Positions 59,313 through 64,000 of a stretch of DNA of 64,000 bases are shown here, piece by piece. How positions within the stretch are numbered: position 1 is the first letter of the stretch; every line of letters starts with the position of its first letter. A program made the translations under genes and the position numbers. The notes under the pieces are model-generated. The model ran no database searches, was not told where the DNA came from, and worked only from the letters and a program-made list of their open reading frames with translations. The DNA is taken from positions 327,111 to 391,110 of the forward strand of contig NZ_LMUJ01000048.1 in assembly GCF_009765975.1 (NCBI RefSeq), read 5' to 3'. The stretch comes from Acidisphaera sp. S103. Its GTDB lineage: Bacteria > Pseudomonadota > Alphaproteobacteria > Acetobacterales > Acetobacteraceae.

Positions 59313-59894
59313 ATGATGCACACAGCAGAGCTTCTGCAAGTCTTCGCCGCTCACCGGGGCGATGCGATCGTGATCTCGGGCCGGGGCGGCAAGCAGTGGC
59401 TGCAGATCAGCGATACCGCGCTGGACCTGCCGCTGGGCGACCCCGCGATGGGTGGTCATTCCGGCTTCGGGCTGGGACTGGCGCTGGCGCAGCCGGACAA
59501 GCGCGTCGTGCTGTTCGATTCCGAAGGCGATATCCTGATGAGCCTGGGGCAACTGGCGACCATCGCCGAACAGGCGCCGGCGAATTTCTACCATTTCATC
59601 CTGGACAATGAGGTTTACGCCACAACCGGCGGCCAGCCGGTGCCGGGGGCAAAAACGGTCGATTATGCCGCGATGGCCAAGGCTTGCGGCTATCCGCGAG
59701 CGTTCAGCTTCTCCGATCTGGCGGATTTCAAACGAGAACTCCCGGCGATATTGGGCGCGCCCGGGCCGGTGTTTGTCGCCCTGAAAGTGTTGCCGGAGGT
59801 AGAAAACACGCCAATCGGGCAGCGGGTACGGTGGCGGAAGCGGTCCTCGGACAAGGTCGTCAGCGACGCGCGCGCAGCGTTAGGGGTGGGGTAG
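59313..59894 (+). CDS. ThDP-dependent decarboxylase, PP-domain subunit (beta-like)
   Basis: A 193-residue chain equal to the C-terminal (PP) domain. The ThDP/Mg motif runs SEGDILMSLGQLATIAEQAPANFYHFILDN (G-D-x...N) at about 70-100, DPAMGGHSGFGLGLALAQ near 45 is the preceding conserved block, and TTGGQPVPGAKTVDYAAMAKACGY near 105 follows. The fragmented two-gene layout is the form seen in ComDE sulfopyruvate decarboxylase of coenzyme M synthesis, but in bacteria such pairs also serve taurine/phosphonate metabolism. No other genes of those pathways are near. Confidence 0.9.
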   Translation: MMHTAELLQVFAAHRGDAIVISGRGGKQWLQISDTALDLPLGDPAMGGHSGFGLGLALAQPDKRVVLFDSEGDILMSLGQLATIAEQAPANFYHFILDNEVYATTGGQPVPGAKTVDYAAMAKACGYPRAFSFSDLADFKRELPAILGAPGPVFVALKVLPEVENTPIGQRVRWRKRSSDKVVSDARAALGVG

Positions 59895-59963
59895 AGCGCA
59901 GCGTCTCCTCGCTGCGTTGTGGCTCGGGCGCTCCGTCAGCGTCCGCGCCGGCAAATGCGACCG

Positions 59964-60851
59964 TCAACCGCCGAAGAACGGCGCCGGTGAGATCGGGGCT
60001 TCCGGCGATCGGGCCGGTGCCTTTCGATCCGCTCGAAGTACACCCATCGCGACAACCAACGTCGCGGTAAAGGTTGCCGCGGCGGCGAAGTAGTGGCGGC
60101 CAACGCCGTCATGCCAGAAGTGGAACATCGGGTAGCTGATCGAGACCAGGAGCAGACGCGCCACGTTGAAAGTGATCTGAATGAAGCCGGCTCGGGCGCC
60201 GACCCACAGATCGTGCCGCGTCCAGTAGGGTCGGTACGCCATGGTAATGGTGACCCAGCACAGCATGGCCAGCGACAGATTGTGGAACGATGAACAACCC
60301 GCGAGGACTACGACGCTGTGTCCGTTGATCGAGTGGATCACCGTGCCGGACCAGCTTGCGCCAGGCAGGATCATTGAAAGGAGGAAACCAGCCGCTGCCG
60401 CGTCGAGCGGAAGAAGAAACGGTGCAACCTTCGTAAACACAAACGGTGCTACAACGGCCTGGACGGCAATCGCGGCGACGATCGTACCTGCGGCTTTTAT
60501 GTTGGCGTCGCCGAGGTTGCCACACAGAAGGCTCGTCGCGGCGATGATGACGGCTGCTCCGTGAAAGTTGAGCAGCGACAACAAGACGGCGCCAGCAAGG
60601 GAAGCGGACTGGAACGCAGTGGCGGGCATCGAACGCGCTTTTGCGAGACAGTAGATCGCCGCGAGCAGGCCGAGCAGTTCGAAGACTTGCAAGCCGCTTT
60701 GGGCGCCCACGGCGTCGGCGTCGCTAACCTCGAGCCGAGGCGTCGCCAACATCATTCCGCAAACGACGAATGCCACCACGGCGATCAGTATGATCTTTTG
60801 CGTTCGTTGCAGCATTGGGGCCGATCGATCGGAAGTGCCAACGGTATCCAT
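59964..60851 (-). CDS. Exosortase/archaeosortase-like membrane transpeptidase
   Basis: A 295-residue polytopic inner-membrane protein with about eight hydrophobic segments. The exosortase catalytic pattern is visible in the right order: Cys186 in VVVLAGCSSFHNLSLA, Arg232 in FNVARLL and His247 (or His244) in MFHFWHDGVG. Exosortases cleave C-terminal sorting tails of exported proteins, with Cys/Arg/His as catalytic residues. The GTG at 60854 directly before the ATG is an alternative start. It is 46 bp downstream of a 58-residue gene whose C-terminus resembles such a tail. No EPS genes are near, so it looks like a dedicated enzyme. Confidence 0.72.
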   Translation of the reverse strand: MDTVGTSDRSAPMLQRTQKIILIAVVAFVVCGMMLATPRLEVSDADAVGAQSGLQVFELLGLLAAIYCLAKARSMPATAFQSASLAGAVLLSLLNFHGAAVIIAATSLLCGNLGDANIKAAGTIVAAIAVQAVVAPFVFTKVAPFLLPLDAAAAGFLLSMILPGASWSGTVIHSINGHSVVVLAGCSSFHNLSLAMLCWVTITMAYRPYWTRHDLWVGARAGFIQITFNVARLLLVSISYPMFHFWHDGVGRHYFAAAATFTATLVVAMGVLRADRKAPARSPEAPISPAPFFGG

Positions 60852-60897
60852 CACCGTCCCGATTCAGCACGGCCTGCTTCGACCGGATGTTTCCGAC

Positions 60898-61074
60898 TTA
60901 CGAACCGGTTTGGCGGCGCCATCTGATGACACTGGCGATCAGCAAGGCCGCAGCGATGGCACCGGCACCAACCAGGCCCGCACCGATGTCAGGTGCGGGC
61001 GCACTTTGTGTGCCACTCCCGGGGCTGCCAGCCCCAAGTAACGAACCAACCAAGTCCAATATAGACCCAAGCAT
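60898..61074 (-). CDS. 58-residue protein with sorting-signal-like C-terminus
   Basis: Very small and not recognised. An N-terminal amphipathic, Leu/Gly-rich stretch (LGSILDLVGSLLGAG), a short Ser/Gly/Pro linker, then PAPDIGAG followed by a 17-residue hydrophobic helix and RWRR. Motif + helix + Arg cluster is the layout of PEP-CTERM/VPEID-CTERM-type exosortase signals, although PAPDIGAG is not a variant I can name. The ATG at 61074 has AGGGAT upstream. The exosortase-like gene starts 46 bp after its stop on the same strand. It lacks a classical signal peptide, which weighs against a standard substrate. Confidence 0.55.
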   Translation of the reverse strand: MLGSILDLVGSLLGAGSPGSGTQSAPAPDIGAGLVGAGAIAAALLIASVIRWRRQTGS

Positions 61075-61440
61075 GACGAAGATCCCTGCTGTTAATTTTT
61101 GCCTGTCTAAGGTACGGCGCCGCGTAAGACATGATGTAATACATAACTGTGATAACAAGGAAATTTAGTCACGCCCAGAACTTAGCGTCTACGTATCCAT
61201 TTGATTGATGCGGACGGGCTCGCGGGAGCCGGCACTATCCTTTTGTGGGAGCTCAGGTATCGGATGGGCAAGATCGGGTCATATTGGCCCGATCTTGCTT
61301 GATAAACGTCTATTTTGGCGTGATCCACGCCTTCTGTTCCCAAACGATCACGTTCGCGTGTCGCCCTTTGATGCCGCAATGTTCCAACGCGATCGGGTCG
61401 GTCTGGTATCGACCTACCCGATGGTGCCGAGTCAGAATGG
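61075..61440. other. 366-bp gap without a gene between pheT and the small protein
   Basis: It has an AT-richer stretch near 61130-61165 that could hold the promoter of the small-protein/exosortase unit, and the hairpin at 61268-61298. No RNA gene was recognised. Confidence 0.6.
61268..61298. terminator. Hairpin downstream of pheT
   Basis: GCAAGATCGGG (61268-61278), 9-nt loop, CCCGATCTTGC (61288-61298): 11 bp perfect. It lies 143 bp past the pheT stop and has no strong T run on either strand, so terminator is only the likeliest reading. Confidence 0.5.
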
Positions 61441-63903
61441 CTACCGCAGCGTTGCTCCCGTTGCTTTTGCCACGGCGGCGACGACCTTCTGGCTGGCGGC
61501 TTCGATTTCGGCGTCGGTCAGGGTGCGTTCCCGGGGCTGGAAGGTGACCTCCACGCCCAGGGATTTCTGGCCGGCTTCCATCTTGTCGCCCGCGTAGACG
61601 TCGAACAGGGCAACGGCGGTGATCAGCGTGCGTTCGGCTCCCTTGGCCGCACGCAGGACACTGTCGGCGGCGACGGCGCTGTCGACCACGAAGGCGAAAT
61701 CCCGGCGGACGGGCTGGAAGGCCGGCAGATCTGGCGCGGCTTTCTTCCGGCGCTTCGGATCGGCGACGGCGTCCAGGTTCAACTCGAACACCACCATGGG
61801 GCCGGGCAGGTCCAGCGCGGCGATCAGCCTCGGGTGAATTTCGCCGAAATACCCCAGCACGGTCTTAGGGCCCTGGCGCACCATCCCGCAGCGCCCGGGA
61901 TGCAGGAACGACGGCGCGTCGGTCGTGACCTGGACGGCTTCCAGCGGCACGCCGACAGCGGTCAGCAGCGCCCACAGGTCGGCCTTGGCGTCCATTGCGT
62001 CGACGGGACGCTGCGGCACAACCCAGCTTCGCGGGGTCTGGCCGGCCCGCAGGCCGGCGGCAACCAGTCTCTGACCGTCGGGCGCGTCGGTGGCGAAGGC
62101 CGGCCCGACCTCGAACAGCGCAACGTCGGAATAGCCGCGCGCGGCGTTGCGTTTGGCGGCCAGGGCCAGGGTTGCCAGCGGAGTAGGCCGCAACTGGTCC
62201 AGATCGGCCGCGATCGGGTTGCTGAGCCTCAGCGCATCCGGGCTGTCGCCAAACCGTTCCGCGTCCGCTCGGGCCATGAAGCTGAAGGTGACGCATTCGA
62301 TCAGCCCGGCCGCGGCCAAGGTGCGGCGGGCGACGGCGTTGCGTTGCTGGCGCGGGGTCAGTGTCGCGACAGGGACGGGGCTTTCGCGCGGCAGCGACAC
62401 GGGCGGAACGGCGTCCAGGCCGCGCAGGCGCAGGACTTCCTCGATCAGGTCGTTCTCGGCTTCGATCGCGGCGCAGCCCTCGGCCGCCTTGGCGGCTCTG
62501 GCCGGGTCCAGGCCAGGCCACTGGTCCAGCGCGATCGGCGCGGCGATGTCGTTGCGCCAGGAAGGCACGGCGACGGTGACCTGTTCGGCGTCCCGATGAC
62601 GGACGTCAAAACCAAGGTGCTCCAGCGAGGCGACGGCTTCGTCGGCCGGAATGTCGGACCCGCCGAAGGTCTTCACCCGGACGAACCGCATCGTGGCGTC
62701 GCGCTGCCACACGGGTTCGCCGCCCGCCGCGGTGACGGTACCGGCTTCCCCGCCGCACAGTTCCAGGATCAGCGCCGTGGCAGCCTGAATCGCGCCCGGC
62801 ATCAGCGCGGGATCCAGGCCGCGCTCGAACCGCTGGCGGGCGTCGGAGACGATCTGGTGCCGGCGCCCGGTGCGAGCGACGCGGATCGGATCGAACAACG
62901 CACACTCGACGAAGACCGCGGTGGTGGTGTCGTCACAGCCGGTGGCCTCGCCGCCGATAACACCGGCGATGGACTGGACGCCGGCGGCGTCGCAAATCGC
63001 GCAGTCCTCGGGATCGACCACATAATCCTTCCCGTTCAGCGCTCGGATTGTCTCGCCGGCGCCACGGCGCAGGGTCAGGGTGTCACCGGACAGCTTCCCC
63101 ACATCGAACACGTGCAGCGGGCGGCCCAGGTCGAAGGTGAAGAAATTGGTGACGTCGACCAAGGCGTTGATCGGGCGCAAGCCGATGAAGGTCAGCCGGT
63201 CTTGCAGCCATTTCGGGCTGGGGGAGTTTTTGACCCCGCGGATGGTGCGGCCGATGATCCAGGGACAGGCCTCGGGGAAATCGATCACCCAGCGCGGGCC
63301 GCCGTCGAACGCGGGCGGGATGGCGGCAGGGGCGAATGGTTTCAGCGCGCCGATTCCGGCGGCGGCAAGGTCGCGGGCGACGCCCCGGACCGAGAAACAA
63401 TCGCCGCGATTGGGGGTGACGCCGATTTCGATGACCGGGTCGTCCAGGCCGGCATAAGCGGCGTAGGACGTGCCCACGGGAGCATCGGCCGGCAGTTCGA
63501 TAATACCGGAATGGTCGTCACCAAGGCCCATTTCGCGCGCCGAAAGCAGCATCCCGGCGCTTTGGACGCCGCGGATTTCGCCAACTTTCAAGGTAATGCC
63601 GGTGCCGGGGATGAAGGCGCCGGGCGAAGCGAAGACAGCCTTCATGCCGGTATGCGCATTGGGTGCGCCACAGACGACCGAGACGATGCCGTCACCGGTG
63701 TCCACCTTGCAGGCGCGCAGCCGGTCGGCGTTCGGGTGCTGCACCGCCTCGATCACGTGGGCGACACGGAACGGGGCGAGAGCGGCCCCGGGATTCTCGA
63801 CGCCTTCCAGTTCCAGGCCGATCTGGGTCAGCGTGTCTGTGATCCGGTCGAGCGAGGCATCGGTCTGAAGGTGGGACTTCAGCCAGGAGAGGGTGAATTT
63901 CAT
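61441..63903 (-). CDS. pheT: Phenylalanine-tRNA ligase beta subunit
   Basis: An 820-residue beta chain of the (alpha-beta)2 class II synthetase. Domains in order: EMAP/OB tRNA-binding (about 40-150; VSVVCGAPNAHTGMKAVFASPG), B3/B4 editing domain (about 205-380; LVDVTNFFTFDLGRPLHVFD), B5 (about 400-470), core (about 480-680; RPTPLATLALAAKRNAARGYSDVALFEVGP) and the C-terminal FDX-ACB anticodon-binding domain (about 725-820; FQPVRRDFAFVVD). The start at 63903 (MKFTLSWLKSHL) is the family N-terminus. pheS would be expected upstream, beyond the right edge; a repeat lies in between. Confidence 0.97.
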   Translation of the reverse strand: MKFTLSWLKSHLQTDASLDRITDTLTQIGLELEGVENPGAALAPFRVAHVIEAVQHPNADRLRACKVDTGDGIVSVVCGAPNAHTGMKAVFASPGAFIPGTGITLKVGEIRGVQSAGMLLSAREMGLGDDHSGIIELPADAPVGTSYAAYAGLDDPVIEIGVTPNRGDCFSVRGVARDLAAAGIGALKPFAPAAIPPAFDGGPRWVIDFPEACPWIIGRTIRGVKNSPSPKWLQDRLTFIGLRPINALVDVTNFFTFDLGRPLHVFDVGKLSGDTLTLRRGAGETIRALNGKDYVVDPEDCAICDAAGVQSIAGVIGGEATGCDDTTTAVFVECALFDPIRVARTGRRHQIVSDARQRFERGLDPALMPGAIQAATALILELCGGEAGTVTAAGGEPVWQRDATMRFVRVKTFGGSDIPADEAVASLEHLGFDVRHRDAEQVTVAVPSWRNDIAAPIALDQWPGLDPARAAKAAEGCAAIEAENDLIEEVLRLRGLDAVPPVSLPRESPVPVATLTPRQQRNAVARRTLAAAGLIECVTFSFMARADAERFGDSPDALRLSNPIAADLDQLRPTPLATLALAAKRNAARGYSDVALFEVGPAFATDAPDGQRLVAAGLRAGQTPRSWVVPQRPVDAMDAKADLWALLTAVGVPLEAVQVTTDAPSFLHPGRCGMVRQGPKTVLGYFGEIHPRLIAALDLPGPMVVFELNLDAVADPKRRKKAAPDLPAFQPVRRDFAFVVDSAVAADSVLRAAKGAERTLITAVALFDVYAGDKMEAGQKSLGVEVTFQPRERTLTDAEIEAASQKVVAAVAKATGATLR

Positions 63904-63934
63904 GGAATGGCCCTCGTGAGCGTCGGTCGTCTCG

Positions 63935-63959
63935 TCGTCATGGCCGGGACACGCCCACG
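63935..63959. repeat. Intergenic hairpin repeat, copy 11 (half element)
   Basis: CGTCATGGCCGGGACACGCCCACGG: the left arm of the CCGGG-stem type with a damaged right arm, upstream of pheT. Confidence 0.55.
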
Positions 63960-64000
63960 GCTGTCTGGCACGATTTTTGAGTCCTGAACGCAATATTTCG

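Noticed and set aside
61834..63987. 717-codon open frame on the plus strand opposite pheT
   Set aside because: Antisense of a full-length pheT; no motif, no ribosome site.

Overview
The window is GC-rich DNA with Ala/Arg/Pro-heavy proteins, strong bias to G/C in third codon positions and short intergenic gaps. Gene content fits an alphaproteobacterium of the Rhodospirillales/Acetobacterales type: DUF2325, HIG1-type twin-membrane protein, DUF6502/DUF5666 pair, phasin-like protein, CaiB-type CoA transferase, F420/flavin LLM oxidoreductase and many SDR and ALDH paralogues. The taxon is an inference from content; there is no rRNA or other marker for a firm placement. No tRNA, rRNA, CRISPR array, transposase or prophage gene was recognised.

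Layout. 0-5 kb: tail of an FAH-family hydrolase, HSL-type esterase, Zn alcohol dehydrogenase, SDR and MFS carrier (small-molecule catabolism). 5-9 kb: periplasmic msrA, SDR, ALDH, msrB. 8.8-28.8 kb: a molybdenum-centred stretch in which modA, a DUF2478 gene, DUF2325-modB-modC, a lone molybdenum-hydroxylase large subunit and a second ModA-like binding protein are interleaved with aldehyde dehydrogenases, SDRs, an LLM oxidoreductase, an aldo/keto reductase and trmO. 28.8-34.6 kb: ALDH, GxxExxY protein, HNH nuclease, carboxylesterase, gluQ, a tiny His/Tyr-rich exported protein and an SDR. 34.6-37.7 kb: a polyamine-type ABC importer that lacks its second permease. 38.1-41 kb: DUF6502, DUF5666 lipoprotein, phasin-like protein. 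41-47.7 kb: FMN reductase, DHA2 efflux pump, CoA transferase, and an etfB-etfA-hydroxyacyl-CoA dehydrogenase operon, then a HIG1 protein. 47.8-57.5 kb: large MscS channel, 2OG-Fe(II) oxygenase, LysR regulator, double-motif aspartyl protease lipoprotein, hyuB-hyuA, Uma2 nuclease. 57.5-61.1 kb: DUF1330, metallo-beta-lactamase hydrolase, a two-subunit ThDP decarboxylase of the sulfopyruvate-decarboxylase type, and an exosortase-like membrane protease next to a 58-residue protein with a sorting-signal-like tail. 61.4-63.9 kb: pheT.

Most interesting system: a 24-bp hyphenated palindrome (half-sites close to CGnTATAt and ATATAnCG, 8 bp apart) lies upstream of all five aldehyde dehydrogenase genes, of DUF2325-modBC and of the molybdenum hydroxylase. 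Its spacing and halves match what I remember of the ModE-binding Mo-box. If real, it places NAD-dependent aldehyde dehydrogenases, molybdate uptake and a Mo-dependent aldehyde-oxidase-type enzyme under one molybdate-responsive regulator, which is not a regulon I know. The second candidate is the exosortase-like gene with its one tiny presumed substrate.

A family of intergenic hairpins (frame CGTCAT...ATCCACGC with a stem that varies on both arms together) occurs about eleven times, nearly always in the same orientation regardless of the neighbouring genes.
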